A DNA stretch of 64,000 nucleotides from Rosenbergiella nectarea (lineage in GTDB: Bacteria; Pseudomonadota; Gammaproteobacteria; Enterobacterales; Enterobacteriaceae): the NCBI RefSeq assembly GCF_900111105.1, contig NZ_FOGC01000013.1:20270-84269 (forward strand), in the 5' to 3' direction. Below are positions 1-10,017 of the stretch, one piece after another; the first letter of the stretch is position 1, and each line of letters opens with the position of its first letter. A program made the translations under genes and the position numbers. A model generated the notes under the pieces. The model did no database searches, had not been told where the DNA came from, and worked only from the letters and a program-made list of their open reading frames with translations.

Positions 1-204
1 TTATCGTTACTCTCGGTCGAGCAGCAGTATTTTGCGCGACTCAACCCTTTTACACATTTTATTGAACTGCTGCGCGGAACGACTTTAGGACACTATCCTT
101 CCTTGATGGAATGGGGGTTAACTGCTCTGTTTGCTCTGTTGGCCGCCGTAATTGCCAGTACCCTTATCTCCCACACGCATAAGCGTATCGCTTATTGGAT
201 ATGA
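1..204 (+). CDS. ABC-2 type polysaccharide transporter permease, C-terminal fragment
   Basis: The open frame enters from the left edge and ends at TGA 202-204, so only the last 67 codons are visible. The fragment has an NPFTHFIELLRG stretch and a final hydrophobic segment followed by a short basic tail, as at the C-terminus of O-antigen/teichoic-acid type ABC-2 permeases (Wzm-like). It ends 3 bases before the ATPase gene, so the two are surely one operon. The inferred role is the inner-membrane channel for undecaprenyl-linked polysaccharide. The fragment is too short to name the sugar or the exact subfamily. Confidence 0.7.
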   Translation, partial: LSLLSVEQQYFARLNPFTHFIELLRGTTLGHYPSLMEWGLTALFALLAAVIASTLISHTHKRIAYWI

Positions 205-207
205 ATA

Positions 208-900
208 ATGTATATCGATTGTCAGCATCTCAAGATTGAATTTCCAATTTATAATGCCCAACAACGGTCGATTAAGCGTTCACTGCTTAATCTGGCAGGA
301 GGGCGATTGGGCCAAGCCGGTGGCACGATGACAGTTAACGCATTGGAAGATATTACCTTTAGGTTAGCAGAGGGGGATCGCTTAGCGCTGCTGGGCCATA
401 ATGGCTCGGGTAAAACGACCTTACTGCGTGCGTTAGCGGGCGTTTACAGCCCCAGTGGTGGATACGTTAAGACCTGCGGCCGGATTAGCTCGTTGTTGGA
501 TGCTACGCTCGGGATGGAACCCGAATTGACCGGTATTGAAAATATTAAACTCAGAAGCTTATTGATGGGGATACCTAAGCAACAACTCCCTTCCCTGATT
601 GACGAAGTGATAGCGTTCAGTGAATTGGAGGAGTTTATCTACTTACCGGTACGCACCTATTCCAGTGGCATGGTGCTACGATTAGCCTTCGCCATTTGTA
701 CTGCACAGCCGCCGGAAATACTGCTTATGGATGAGTGGATAAGTGTGGGAGATGCGCAGTTTAAAGATAAGGCGGAGAAACGTTTACAGCAGTTTATCCA
801 GCAAGCTGCAATTTTAGTGATCGCCACCCACGATGCACACCTAGCGGAACGCGTCACAAATCGCCAACTTCATTTGGTACATGGACGGATCGCTGGGTAA
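208..900 (+). CDS. Polysaccharide ABC transporter ATP-binding protein (Wzt-like, short form)
   Basis: This is a 230-aa ATPase with Walker A GHNGSGKT at residues 63-70, a signature loop YSSGM near residue 152, a Walker B region LLMDEW and an H-loop ATHD. The DEW after Walker B and the short aromatic N-terminal segment before the core are typical of Wzt/TagH/KpsT-type exporters. It lacks the C-terminal carbohydrate-binding domain of long Wzt proteins, so it resembles exporters that do not need a capped chain end. It follows the permease by 3 bases. Together with galE, galF and gnd next door it marks the end of an O-antigen or capsule cluster. The substrate is unknown. Confidence 0.85.
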   Translation: MYIDCQHLKIEFPIYNAQQRSIKRSLLNLAGGRLGQAGGTMTVNALEDITFRLAEGDRLALLGHNGSGKTTLLRALAGVYSPSGGYVKTCGRISSLLDATLGMEPELTGIENIKLRSLLMGIPKQQLPSLIDEVIAFSELEEFIYLPVRTYSSGMVLRLAFAICTAQPPEILLMDEWISVGDAQFKDKAEKRLQQFIQQAAILVIATHDAHLAERVTNRQLHLVHGRIAG

Positions 901-930
901 AAAAAAAGCCAGTGACACAGTCACTGGCTT
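898..930 (-). terminator. Rho-independent terminator of gnd
   Basis: Perfect hairpin: arms 906-916 and 920-930 (AAGCCAGTGAC and its complement) with a 3-nt loop. On the minus strand it is followed by a run of at least seven T (complement of 898-905). It lies 22 bases past the gnd stop. On the plus strand the T-run is missing, so it would act mainly for gnd. Confidence 0.88.
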
Positions 931-952
931 GCTAGGACATTTAACCTAAGAG

Positions 953-2359
953 TTAGTCTAACCACTCAGTGTGGAAAACACCTTCTTTGTCGGTACGCTT
1001 ATAAGTGTGCGCACCAAAGTAGTCACGTTGAGCCTGGATCAGGTTAGCAGGCAGAACTTCTGAACGGTAGCTATCGTAGTAAGCAATCGCTGCAGAGAAA
1101 GTTGGCATTGGGATACCGTTCTGCACCGCATAGCTCACTACATCGCGTAACGCTTGTTGATATTCGTCCGCGATATTTTTGAAGTACGGTGCCAGCAGCA
1201 AGTTAGCGATTTCTGGGTTCTCTGCATAAGCATCAGTGATTTTTTGCAGGAATTGTGCACGGATGATACAACCCGCACGGAAGATTTTCGCTAATTCGCC
1301 GTAGTTCAGATCCCAGCTATATTGGTCTGACGCTGCACGAAGTTGAGAGAAACCTTGTGCGTAAGAGACAATTTTACCTAGGTACAGAGCACGACGGACT
1401 TTCTCGATAAATTCTGCTTTATCACCGTTGAAGGCAGCCACTTTTGGTCCAGTCAGGACTTTAGAGGCAGCAATACGCTGTGATTTAAGCGAGGAAAGGT
1501 AACGTGCGAATACTGACTCAGTGATCAGTGATAATGGCTCACCAAGGTCGAGTGAGCTTTGGCTGGTCCACTTACCCGTACCTTTGTTTGCGGCTTCATC
1601 AAGAATGACGTCAACCAAGTAGTTACCGGTATCATCTTTCTTAGTGAAAATATCTTTGGTGATATCAATTAGGTAGCTGCTCAGCTCGCCTTGGTTCCAT
1701 TCACTAAAGGTCTTCGCTAATTCTTCATTAGAGAGACCTAAAGATCCTTTCAGTACAGAGTAGGCTTCAGCAATCAGCTGCATATCACCGTATTCGATAC
1801 CATTGTGAACCATTTTGACATAGTGACCCGCACCGTCTGGACCAATATAGGTCACACAGGCTTCGCCTTCAGCACGCGCAGCGATTTTATCGAAAATCGG
1901 TGCCACTAACTCGTAAGCTTCTTTTTGACCGCCAGGCATGATTGAAGGGCCTTTTAATGCACCTTCTTCACCGCCGGAAACACCGGTACCGATAAAGTTG
2001 AAGCCTTGATCGGACAGCTCTTTATTACGGCGAATAGTATCTTTATAGAAGGTGTTACCACCGTCGATCAGGATATCGCCTTTATCAAGGTGTGGCGTGA
2101 GCGAGGCAATCGTCTTATCCGTCGCTTCACCCGCTTGTACCATTAACAGGATACGGCGAGGTTTTTCTAAAGACTCGACAAATTCCTCAACGCTGTAGAA
2201 TGGCGCGAGTTTTTTACCTGGGTTTTCTGCAATCACTTCATCCGTTTTTTCACGTGAACGGTTGAAGATTGAGACAGTATAGCCACGGCTTTCAATATTT
2301 AGCGCGAGATTACGGCCCATTACTGCCATTCCGACAACACCAATTTGCTGCTTAGACAT
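953..2359 (-). CDS. gnd: 6-phosphogluconate dehydrogenase, decarboxylating
   Basis: Oxidative pentose-phosphate enzyme converting 6-phosphogluconate to ribulose 5-phosphate, CO2 and NADPH in the cytosol. The 468-aa product has the usual family length. It shows the N-terminal NADP fold [11 protein letters not shown] and the substrate signature [14 protein letters not shown] near residue 255. The frame is open 21 codons further upstream, but ATG 2359 ([10 protein letters not shown]) is preceded by AGGAG at normal spacing and matches the family start. As in E. coli it flanks the surface-polysaccharide cluster, a position known for high gnd allelic exchange. It has its own terminator. Confidence 0.97.
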   Translation of the reverse strand: MSKQQIGVVGMAVMGRNLALNIESRGYTVSIFNRSREKTDEVIAENPGKKLAPFYSVEEFVESLEKPRRILLMVQAGEATDKTIASLTPHLDKGDILIDGGNTFYKDTIRRNKELSDQGFNFIGTGVSGGEEGALKGPSIMPGGQKEAYELVAPIFDKIAARAEGEACVTYIGPDGAGHYVKMVHNGIEYGDMQLIAEAYSVLKGSLGLSNEELAKTFSEWNQGELSSYLIDITKDIFTKKDDTGNYLVDVILDEAANKGTGKWTSQSSLDLGEPLSLITESVFARYLSSLKSQRIAASKVLTGPKVAAFNGDKAEFIEKVRRALYLGKIVSYAQGFSQLRAASDQYSWDLNYGELAKIFRAGCIIRAQFLQKITDAYAENPEIANLLLAPYFKNIADEYQQALRDVVSYAVQNGIPMPTFSAAIAYYDSYRSEVLPANLIQAQRDYFGAHTYKRTDKEGVFHTEWLD

Positions 2360-2445
2360 TACATTCTCCTGTCTGGTAGAAAGCTTACCTATGTGAACAT
2401 TATGTTCTAGGTTTGTTAGCACGTACCTTGTCCTATAAGTTATAT

Positions 2446-2504
2446 AAAAACCTGACCGGGAAATCCATGCTTAACGCACGTTTGATCAAGTCCTCGCCGG
2501 TCAG
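2446..2504 (-). terminator. Probable terminator downstream of galE
   Basis: The inverted repeat CTGACCGG (2452-2459) / CCGGTCAG (2497-2504) encloses a 37-nt loop. On the minus strand it is followed by G and five T (complement of 2446-2450). It sits 18 bases after the galE stop. The long loop makes it weaker than the gnd terminator. Confidence 0.55.
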
Positions 2505-2521
2505 ATGCTTATTAATTACAC

Positions 2522-3538
2522 TTATTGACGGTATCCATGAGGATTTTTTTGCTGCCAACGCCAAGTATCGACCATCATTTCGTCAACACCCCGTGAGACG
2601 CTCCACTTTAATTCTTTCGCCGCCAAGGCAGGATCAGCCCAAAATGCGGCAAGGTCACCCGCACGGCGAGGCTTAATTTCAAACGGGATGGTACAGCCTG
2701 AAGCCTGCTCAAACGCACGGATCATCTCTAATACCGAGTAGCCTTTGCCTGCTCCAAGATTATAAGCACGATAGCCTTGTGTCTGTTGTAGGTGGTCCAA
2801 GGCTTTTAAATGGCCTTCCGCAAGGTCCATCACATGAATGTAATCACGTTGACAGGTACCGTCTGGCGTCGGGTAATCACCACCAAATACGCCCAGCTGC
2901 GGCAACTTACCGATCGCTACTTGAGCAATATAGGGCAGTAAATTGTTGGGGATCCCTGATGGGTCTTCGCCGATCTCGCCCGACTCATGCGCACCCACTG
3001 GGTTGAAATAACGTAAAGCGATCGTATTGAATTGCGGCTCGGCTTTGGCAAAGTCTTGCAATACCAATTCAATCATTAGCTTCGACGTGCCATAAGGGCT
3101 GGTGGTTCCACCAATCGCCGTCGTTTCGACATAAGGCACTGGCGCATCTGCCCCGTAGACGGTCGCCGAGGAGCTAAAGATAAAGTTCCAGATCCCCGCG
3201 CGGCGCATCTCTTCTAGCAATATCAAGGTACCGGAAACATTATTTTCATAGTATTCCAGCGGCATTCTAGTCGATTCGCCCACCGCTTTTAATGCGGCGA
3301 AGTGGATCACATCTGTGATGCTGTACTGAGCGAACAGTGACTGTAAGCAGGCTCTGTCGCGAATATCACCCTCGACAAATGCCGCCTGACGTCCGGTCAA
3401 CTTAGCAACACGTGCCAGCGCTTCTTGCGAAGCATTGCATAAATTATCCAGAACAACGACGTCATCACCCCGTTGGAGCAGTGCTAAGACGGTATGCGAG
3501 CCAATATACCCCGCCCCACCTGTCACTAAAATTGCCAT
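2522..3538 (-). CDS. galE: UDP-glucose 4-epimerase
   Basis: NAD-dependent short-chain dehydrogenase/reductase that interconverts UDP-glucose and UDP-galactose for the Leloir pathway and for surface-sugar precursors. The 338-aa protein equals the E. coli length. It carries the NAD-binding GGAGYIGSH at residues 7-15, the catalytic Ser region FSSSATVYG and the YxxxK motif in SPYGTSK. It lies 16 bases downstream of galF and is probably co-transcribed with it. There is no galTK nearby, so its role here is polysaccharide synthesis rather than a galactose operon. Confidence 0.97.
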   Translation of the reverse strand: MAILVTGGAGYIGSHTVLALLQRGDDVVVLDNLCNASQEALARVAKLTGRQAAFVEGDIRDRACLQSLFAQYSITDVIHFAALKAVGESTRMPLEYYENNVSGTLILLEEMRRAGIWNFIFSSSATVYGADAPVPYVETTAIGGTTSPYGTSKLMIELVLQDFAKAEPQFNTIALRYFNPVGAHESGEIGEDPSGIPNNLLPYIAQVAIGKLPQLGVFGGDYPTPDGTCQRDYIHVMDLAEGHLKALDHLQQTQGYRAYNLGAGKGYSVLEMIRAFEQASGCTIPFEIKPRRAGDLAAFWADPALAAKELKWSVSRGVDEMMVDTWRWQQKNPHGYRQ

Positions 3539-3554
3539 GATTATTTAGCCTACA

Positions 3555-4457
3555 TTAAGAATTAATAAGTTTTTTAATAGAATCTCTAAAAGCCTGCCCA
3601 GATTGTGCATTGCGTAAACCGTAGGCTACAAAGGCTTGCATATAGCCCAGCTTACGGCCGCAGTTATAGCTAATGCCATGAAGCTCACTGGCTTCAACGG
3701 CTTCGGATTGATTAAGTGAAGCAATCGCATCGGTCAATTGAATACGGCCCCAAGCGCCTGGCTGAGTATCTTCTAGATACGCCCAGATTTTTTCAGACAG
3801 CACATAACGGCCAACTGCCGCGAGTTGTGCGGTTTCCGGTAAATTTTCAACATCGGAGGGCTTTTCGATGAAATCGACAATGCGGCAAGTGTCACCTGGG
3901 GCAACTAACGGTTGTTCTGTAGTGATAACTGAATATTCTGCAAGTTCTTCACGAGGGAGAGTCTGACACAGCACTTGTGAATGCCCAGTTTCTGCAAAAC
4001 GCGATAGCATCGCCGCCAGATTATAGCGCAGTGGATCGGCACTCTGGTTATCCAGAATGACATCGGGCAGTACCACTACAAAAGGGTTATCGCCGACAAT
4101 TGGCTTCGCGCAGAGAATCGCATTACCCAAGCCCAACGGCTGGGGTTGACGCACATTCATTATGGTTACACCTGGAGGACAGATATTTTTAACTTCGCTA
4201 AGAAGCTGACGTTTTACTCGCTGTTCGAGGAGTGCCTCAAGTTCGTAGGTCGTATCGAAATGGTTTTCTACCGCATTTTTAGAGGCATGCGTGACTAAGA
4301 TAATCTCTTTGATACCCGCGGTGACACACTCGTCGATGATGTACTGAATCATCGGCTTATCAACGATAGGTAACATCTCTTTTGGAATCGCTTTGGTCGC
4401 TGGCAACATATGCATACCGAGACCGGCAACAGGAATAACCGCTTTCAAATTTTTCAT
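3555..4457 (-). CDS. galF: UTP-glucose-1-phosphate uridylyltransferase family protein GalF
   Basis: 300-aa nucleotidyltransferase of the GalU/GalF family, making or modulating UDP-glucose supply at polysaccharide loci. The nucleotide loop reads [24 protein letters not shown]. The Met-His after GLG (GalU has Thr-Arg) and IVDKPMIQY are GalF hallmarks. GalF in E. coli is reported as a weakly active or regulatory partner of GalU, and the real GalU should be elsewhere. Position between asmA and galE, just outside the sugar-export genes, is the classic galF place. No clear JUMPstart/ops element was found in the 90 bp upstream. Confidence 0.9.
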   Translation of the reverse strand: MKNLKAVIPVAGLGMHMLPATKAIPKEMLPIVDKPMIQYIIDECVTAGIKEIILVTHASKNAVENHFDTTYELEALLEQRVKRQLLSEVKNICPPGVTIMNVRQPQPLGLGNAILCAKPIVGDNPFVVVLPDVILDNQSADPLRYNLAAMLSRFAETGHSQVLCQTLPREELAEYSVITTEQPLVAPGDTCRIVDFIEKPSDVENLPETAQLAAVGRYVLSEKIWAYLEDTQPGAWGRIQLTDAIASLNQSEAVEASELHGISYNCGRKLGYMQAFVAYGLRNAQSGQAFRDSIKKLINS

Positions 4458-4548
4458 CTCTCATCCACTGGTTGGGGTGCGTGTACGATAGTATCGATGA
4501 GCCTAACCCTTCAAAGCATAGGGAGAGTCTGAAACTCTCCCTGCATTA

Positions 4549-6369
4549 TCATGATGAGGGGTGTTTAGTCTTATCGTTATCTTTAAGCCACTGTTGTAAT
4601 CGATTCTTAAGATTATTTTTCAATAACCTATCGACCGATAGTGAATACTGCAAGTTATTCCAAGGACCGTAAAAACGTAACGGAATAGGTTGATTGGCCA
4701 GAAGGGCAATCATGCCGGGGTCACCTTTCCACCCGCGGGTTAGCAGGTTGAAGGTGATATCAAGCTGTCGCTGGGCGAAATTGATATCGCCTAGCGCATT
4801 TAATGAGACTTGTGCATTCTGGCCTTCTAAGCGAGTCAGCTGCAGCGTGCCATTCGTTAAAGTAAAGTTACCCCGCATATCAGGGATCACTGGGTGCAGA
4901 GTAGGGTCAGAGTTAACGCGATTACTGGCGCGCGTTACCGCATCGATAACCATTTGTTGAACGTTCATCTGAGGGATATCTAACCCAATAAGATCTATCG
5001 TTGAGCGACCTTGCCACTGGGTGATGATCTCCTTACCGCGTAATCCCTGCCCCGTAAAGTCGCCTTGCAACGAGATATCCCCGCGCAATACCAGCGGTAT
5101 CTGCAATAATTGCTGAACCACTTGCAGCGGGATACGCTGTAAATCGGTATGCAGGTCCACGGTAGCTAAGTTTTGTCGAAAATCGACCTTACCCTGAATC
5201 GCGAATTGACCGTTGTCCACCTTACCGGAGAGCGTTTTAAGACTCATCATGCCCATGGCATTATGCGCATCCAGTACTAATCCCTCGACTGTCACGCCGT
5301 GCCACATTGCTTGATTAGCCGTGAGTTGGCTGGAAATTTCGCTTCTATTCAGCCAGTCGATAAAGCCACGATTATTTTTTACCACCACCACCGGAGTCCG
5401 CGCGCGAGTTTTCTCAGGGGTATTTTCTGAGGTGTTTGTCTGAGCAGAGAGTTGCTGAGAGACTTGTGGCTCACTGGATAGCAACAACTGGTCGAAATTA
5501 GCATTCTGTGAATGCAACTTTAGTTTAAGTTGTAAGGCTGGCGCTAATACGCCGCTCGCTTCCCCACTAAAATTACTATCATTGGCGTGCAGGCTAAAGT
5601 TGGTCAGGTCAAAAGCGTTGCTCAGCGGTGACCATTGTGCGATAAAGGTTGTTTCCCCCTTCACACCCTCTTCAGGTAATGAAACACCTTGTAACTGATA
5701 ACTCCCGCGATCGACCGTGAAGGCCAATTTATGTGGGTAATGACGGGCATCCATCTGTCCTTCGAAATCGATAGAAAAGGTCTGCTGATTTCGAGTCAAT
5801 GCGGTGCTTAAGCGATATTGACCGACTCGCGAGGCATCTTGATGTAAGCTGAAATTTACATCGCGAAAATTGAGTTGCTCGCCTTGCGGGTCTTGCCAGA
5901 TAAGTAAACTGTTCGCCACCGACACGTTCGCAATGTCTAAGGACCAGTTGCCTAAAGAGGGAGAAAATCCGTTATTATCATCCGGTGCGATCGGTCCCGC
6001 TTGGGCAGTTTTGGCTGCCGCATCCGGCGTCGCCTGAATGACCGCATGCATAACTAAGACTTTACTAATGTGTAGCTGATGAGAGATCAAAGGAAGCAGC
6101 TCAACATCTAAGCGCATATTGTCGGCCGTCACCGCAGGCTGTGAAGCCCCCGGCGCGGTAAGAGCAATAGGCCCGCTTAAAATGCTCAGTCTTGGCCACA
6201 CGTGCCAACGCAGATCGCCTTTAAGCGTCAGTTGATAACCACTGCGCTTTTTAACCTGTTGCACCATATAATGTTTAAAATCATTTGGATTCACCAACAG
6301 GACTAATGCAGACATCCCTGCGACCAGTACCGCAATGAGAATGGCGAAGGTGGTTATCAGCTTTCTCAT
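4549..6369 (-). CDS. asmA: AsmA family outer-membrane assembly protein
   Basis: 606-aa AsmA, close to the family length (about 617 in E. coli). It is anchored by one N-terminal membrane helix (residues about 5-27) with a large periplasmic β-rich body of the chorein/AsmA type. It carries AsmA signature segments such as NPNDFK near the N-terminus and a conserved C-terminal part (NALGDINFAQRQLD). It is linked to outer-membrane protein assembly and, by family, to inter-membrane phospholipid transport. It follows dcd by 21 bases, the conserved udk–dcd–asmA order. A short weak hairpin (4521-4541) lies after the stop. Confidence 0.93.
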   Translation of the reverse strand: MRKLITTFAILIAVLVAGMSALVLLVNPNDFKHYMVQQVKKRSGYQLTLKGDLRWHVWPRLSILSGPIALTAPGASQPAVTADNMRLDVELLPLISHQLHISKVLVMHAVIQATPDAAAKTAQAGPIAPDDNNGFSPSLGNWSLDIANVSVANSLLIWQDPQGEQLNFRDVNFSLHQDASRVGQYRLSTALTRNQQTFSIDFEGQMDARHYPHKLAFTVDRGSYQLQGVSLPEEGVKGETTFIAQWSPLSNAFDLTNFSLHANDSNFSGEASGVLAPALQLKLKLHSQNANFDQLLLSSEPQVSQQLSAQTNTSENTPEKTRARTPVVVVKNNRGFIDWLNRSEISSQLTANQAMWHGVTVEGLVLDAHNAMGMMSLKTLSGKVDNGQFAIQGKVDFRQNLATVDLHTDLQRIPLQVVQQLLQIPLVLRGDISLQGDFTGQGLRGKEIITQWQGRSTIDLIGLDIPQMNVQQMVIDAVTRASNRVNSDPTLHPVIPDMRGNFTLTNGTLQLTRLEGQNAQVSLNALGDINFAQRQLDITFNLLTRGWKGDPGMIALLANQPIPLRFYGPWNNLQYSLSVDRLLKNNLKNRLQQWLKDNDKTKHPSS

Positions 6370-6390
6370 GCCATCTCCCTTTAAGCGAAA

Positions 6391-6972
6391 TTAATCTTTA
6401 TCGATTCGGCTAGCGACCGCACTTTGTTGATCACGGTATTTTGCATCTTGTCGGCTATTATAAGGCCGCGCAGCAGGACCGGATAAAGGTTCGAAACTCA
6501 ATGCTCCGATTAACATCCCTGGACGTAGCGCCAGAGGCAGTTTACCCGAGTTAAAGAATTCTAACACAATTCGCCCCTTCCAACCGGGATCGATTCGATG
6601 TGCGGTGACATGAACCATCAATCCTAGGCGGGCTAAGGATGAACGACCATCTAGCCATCCTACCAAATCATTAGGTAAGGTTACTGATTCATAGGTTACG
6701 GCCAACGCGAGTTCACCCGGATGCAAGAAGAACGCTTCATCATCCTTCAACACAATTTCTTCGCTCATCACACGTTCTAATGAGGCAGTCACTTCATCCT
6801 TAGGTCCACTTAAATCGATATATGCCGCCGTATGACCGCGGAAAGTACGAAAGCCATTTCCTAATCGTACGTCGACCGTGGCACCATTAATCCGCTCAAC
6901 AGGCGGGCGCGGGTCGATGCAAAGTTTCCCTTCATCCATCCATGCCTCAATGTCTCGGTCGCATAATCTCAT
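6391..6972 (-). CDS. dcd: dCTP deaminase
   Basis: Converts dCTP to dUTP and ammonia, the main route to dUMP/dTTP in enterobacteria. The 193-aa protein has the E. coli length. It shows the trimeric dUTPase/dCTP-deaminase fold with [13 protein letters not shown] and the [11 protein letters not shown] segment that holds the catalytic glutamate. It lies 32 bases after udk and 21 bases before asmA, all on the minus strand, so the three likely form one transcript joining pyrimidine salvage and dNTP supply. Confidence 0.97.
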   Translation of the reverse strand: MRLCDRDIEAWMDEGKLCIDPRPPVERINGATVDVRLGNGFRTFRGHTAAYIDLSGPKDEVTASLERVMSEEIVLKDDEAFFLHPGELALAVTYESVTLPNDLVGWLDGRSSLARLGLMVHVTAHRIDPGWKGRIVLEFFNSGKLPLALRPGMLIGALSFEPLSGPAARPYNSRQDAKYRDQQSAVASRIDKD

Positions 6973-7004
6973 AGTGATTCCCTAATAAAATATCGCAAAA
7001 AAAC

Positions 7005-7646
7005 TTACTCAAAGAATTGATTAATCTTAGCTTTTAAAATATCGATCGCAATACGATTTTTTCCACCGCGCGGCACGATGATGTCCGCGTATTGTTTGGA
7101 CGGCTCGATAAACTGCAAGAACATTGGACGGACGGTTTTTTGGTACTGGCTCATCACCGAGTCCATCGAGCGTCCGCGTTCGTTGACGTCGCGTTTCATC
7201 CGACGCATTAAGCAGATATCTAAGGGAGTATCGACAAAAATGGAGAAATTTAATTCGTTGCGTAGGCGGGCATCGGTCAACAATAAAATCCCTTCGAGGA
7301 TAATCACTTTTTTGGGTTCTAAGGTTTGGGTTTTTGCCATGCGGGTGTGTTCAGAATAGCTATACATCGGGAGTTCGATCGACTGACCTGATTTAATGGC
7401 TTGCAGCTGATTCAAGAGTAAATCGTGGTCCATCGCATTAGGGTGGTCATAATTGGTCTTGATACGCTCTTCCATCGTGAGATGGCTCTGATCGCGATAA
7501 TAACAATCTTCTGGGATGACACCGATATGTTCATCGCCCACTTGGTCACGAATTTCACGATACAGCGTACTGGCAATTAAACTTTTTCCAGATGCGGACG
7601 CGCCCGCAATTCCGATAATCACACATTGATGAGACTGGTCAGTCAT
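7005..7646 (-). CDS. udk: Uridine/cytidine kinase
   Basis: Phosphorylates uridine and cytidine with GTP or ATP in pyrimidine salvage. The 213-aa protein equals E. coli Udk. The P-loop is [11 protein letters not shown] near residues 12-22. The conserved EDCYYRDQ and [13 protein letters not shown] motifs bind substrate. The frame extends 20 codons upstream, but the start MTDQSHQC at 7646 matches the family. It is the first gene of the udk–dcd–asmA run. The promoter should lie in the 220 bp shared with the divergent PAP2 gene. Confidence 0.96.
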   Translation of the reverse strand: MTDQSHQCVIIGIAGASASGKSLIASTLYREIRDQVGDEHIGVIPEDCYYRDQSHLTMEERIKTNYDHPNAMDHDLLLNQLQAIKSGQSIELPMYSYSEHTRMAKTQTLEPKKVIILEGILLLTDARLRNELNFSIFVDTPLDICLMRRMKRDVNERGRSMDSVMSQYQKTVRPMFLQFIEPSKQYADIIVPRGGKNRIAIDILKAKINQFFE

Positions 7647-7870
7647 TATTTTACAACCTGAAACTGAAGCCGAAATACCCGCGTTGTCCCGCAAGCACTC
7701 TAGCAAAATGGGAGGATAAGCGCCGGCGATTATAAGGGTTTCACCGCAGTGATGCTAGCGAAAAGGACATGCTTTTAAGAGTTTAACACTGTTTTTTTGG
7801 TGGCGGTTGGATACACTAGCGCGCTCAATTGGCTGACTGGCAGCCAATCCCTGTCAACCTTAGAGGATTT

Positions 7871-8491
7871 ATGCACTGGCAAATGTTGACCTATTTTGGC
7901 GATAGCATGCTGCTGTTACCGAGTGCTGTTGTCTTGGCTTTTGCCCTGTTCTATAACACGTCGCGACTCGCGCCAGTGTTCTTCTGGTTGGTCAGTTTTG
8001 GGACGGCGGGGTTGGTAGTCAGTGTTTCTAAAGTCTTATTTTTGGGATTTTTAATTGGTAGTGTGCGCTATAACTTTACGGGGTTTAGCGGCCATACCAC
8101 GATGTCGACGACGTTTTGGCCGATCTTTTTATGGTTCATTGCACGGGGATTTTCGTTTAAACGTCCATTTCTTTGGGTGGCCGCCGGTTATCTCTTCGCC
8201 CTGACTATTGCTTATTCTCGACTCGTACTGCATGCCCACTCCCCGAGCGAAGTCATATGTGGCTTTTTATTAGGATGCTGTTGCAGCCTATTCTTTCTGG
8301 CAATGCAACGAAAAGTGGCATTTAAGCCGATTACCTTTACCGAACTCCTGCTAATTATCGCGCTACCCCTATTTCTCGTATCACAGGGTAAGCCTGCTAC
8401 CACCCAACATTTCCTCGGCACACTTGCGGCAAAGCTCGCCGGAATGGTACACCCTCACACCCGACAACAACTACTCTCTTTGGGTCGATAA
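7871..8491 (+). CDS. PAP2-superfamily membrane phosphatase
   Basis: 206-aa polytopic membrane protein with about six hydrophobic segments. It contains SGHTTMS (PAP2 motif 2 with its histidine) and SRLVLHAHSPSEV (motif 3, with Glu where Asp is usual). The first KxxxxxxRP motif is not recognisable, so activity may be altered. The start at 7871 is chosen because AGAGGA lies just upstream; an in-frame ATG at 7829 lacks a ribosome site. Family members remove phosphate from undecaprenyl-PP, phosphatidate or lipid A. The substrate here is unknown. It is divergent from udk and distinct from LpxT at 39.5 kb. Confidence 0.75.
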   Translation: MHWQMLTYFGDSMLLLPSAVVLAFALFYNTSRLAPVFFWLVSFGTAGLVVSVSKVLFLGFLIGSVRYNFTGFSGHTTMSTTFWPIFLWFIARGFSFKRPFLWVAAGYLFALTIAYSRLVLHAHSPSEVICGFLLGCCCSLFFLAMQRKVAFKPITFTELLLIIALPLFLVSQGKPATTQHFLGTLAAKLAGMVHPHTRQQLLSLGR

Positions 8492-8556
8492 GCGTTAGCG
8501 ATTGACTTTATGTCGTAACCCGTTAAAGTGCGCCCCTTTTATTAAGGGGGTGCAGC

Positions 8557-9909
8557 ATGGTAATTGGTTTCGATTATGGTACAGCAAACTGTTCGGTGGC
8601 CGTCGAACGTGAAGGTCAGTTCCAACAACTGCCGATTGCGGGGTCAGAGAAATTACTCCCCTCAATGATGAGTGCCCCCATTCGTTCAGTCGTCAGTGAA
8701 TGGTTATTTCGTCATCATGGCGTCAGTTATCACAGCGCCGAAGAGACCGCGCTGTAACAACACGCCTTGCGAGCGAATCGCGAGGAAGATCTGCCCGTGT
8801 CGGCGCAAAGTGTGCAATTTGGCTTATCTGCCTTGAACCACTATATGGCCGACCCGCAAGACGTTTGGTTTGTTAAATCTCCGAAATCATTTCTTGGGGC
8901 TAAGGGACTTAAATCTCAGCAAATCGCGTTTTTCGATGACGTTGTTTGCGCCATGATGTTGCATATCCGTCAGCAAGCCGAGCTGCATACCCAAACGCCG
9001 ATTGATCAAGCTGTGATTGGACGCCCCGTTAACTTCCAAGGCACAGGCGGTGAAGAGGCTAACCTGCAAGCGGTCGGCATTTTACGCCGCGCGGCACTGC
9101 GGGCTGGATTCCGTGATGTCGAATTTCAGTTTGAACCCGTGGCGGCAGGACTTGAGTATGAATCACAACTCACCCGCGAAACGCGGGTGCTGGTCGTGGA
9201 TATTGGGGGGGGAACCACCGACTGCTCACTGCTACTGATGGGGCCTGAGTGGCGGCATAAAGCGGAGCGAAGTGAAAGCTTACTGGCACACAGCGGCTGT
9301 CGGGTAGGAGGTAACGATCTGGATATTATGCTGGCCTATAAACAACTGATGCCGTTATTAGGCGCAGGCAGCCCTTCTCGTTCCGGCAAAGCCTTACCTA
9401 TGTTGCCATGGTGGAATGCTATCGCCATCAACGATGTGATGGCACAAGGCGATTTTTACAGTGCCCGTGGCGGTCAACAGCTCCAGCAAATGGTCAAGGA
9501 TGCACAACAGCCCGAGTTAGTCACCCGATTACTGACCTTATGGCGAGAAAAGCAAAGTTACCAACTGTTGCGAAGTGCCGAGCAAGCGAAAATCGACCTA
9601 TCCGTATCGTCAAAGACCTGCTGTGATTTAAGTTATCTCGATACGGCATTGGATCTCCGTCTTTCTGCGCAAACATTACGTGAAGCGATCGACTCACCGT
9701 TACAGAAAATGCTACAGCAAGTCACTGAGGTGATGCAGCAAGCCACCGTCCAACCCGAAGTGATTTACCTAACCGGGGGGAGCGCGCGCTCCCCTCTGCT
9801 GCGTCAAGCCCTAGAACAGCTTCTTCCTGATACAAAGATTGTCCAAGGGGACGATTTTGGATCGGTGACCTTAGGCTTAACGCGCTGGGCAAACACGCTT
9901 TTTACGTAG
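8557..9909 (+). pseudogene. yegD: Hsp70-like chaperone YegD, interrupted by an in-frame TAA
   Basis: The reading frame is continuous from ATG 8557 to 9909 except for one TAA at 8755-8757. The first part (66 aa, IGFDYGTANCSVAV) is the actin-fold phosphate-1 loop. The second part gives the rest of the nucleotide-binding domain (VVDIGGGTTDCSLLL, YLTGGSARSP). Joined, it matches full-length E. coli YegD of about 450 aa with no missing residues. CAA→TAA is the simplest explanation, since the codons read Ala-Leu-stop-Gln-His. Both halves look otherwise conserved, which implies recent loss, readthrough, or a base-call error. The natural role of YegD is unclear. Confidence 0.85.
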
Positions 9910-10017
9910 TCAGATCAAGTCAACCAAGGTTAGTGGTTGTTGGGCCAACGGACGGGTCGTAGAATCCCCTACTTTTGACAGGGTTACCATTAACTCTGCT
10001 GAAGTATGGGGTTGACC

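Noticed and set aside
3555-4457. Naming this gene galU
   Set aside because: The nucleotide loop has Met-His after GLG and IVDKPMIQY, which are GalF features; the position beside galE and a polysaccharide cluster also fits galF.
4521-4541. Strong terminator for asmA
   Set aside because: The 8-bp hairpin (GGGAGAGT/ACTCTCCC) lacks a T-run in either direction, so it was noted only as a weak hairpin.
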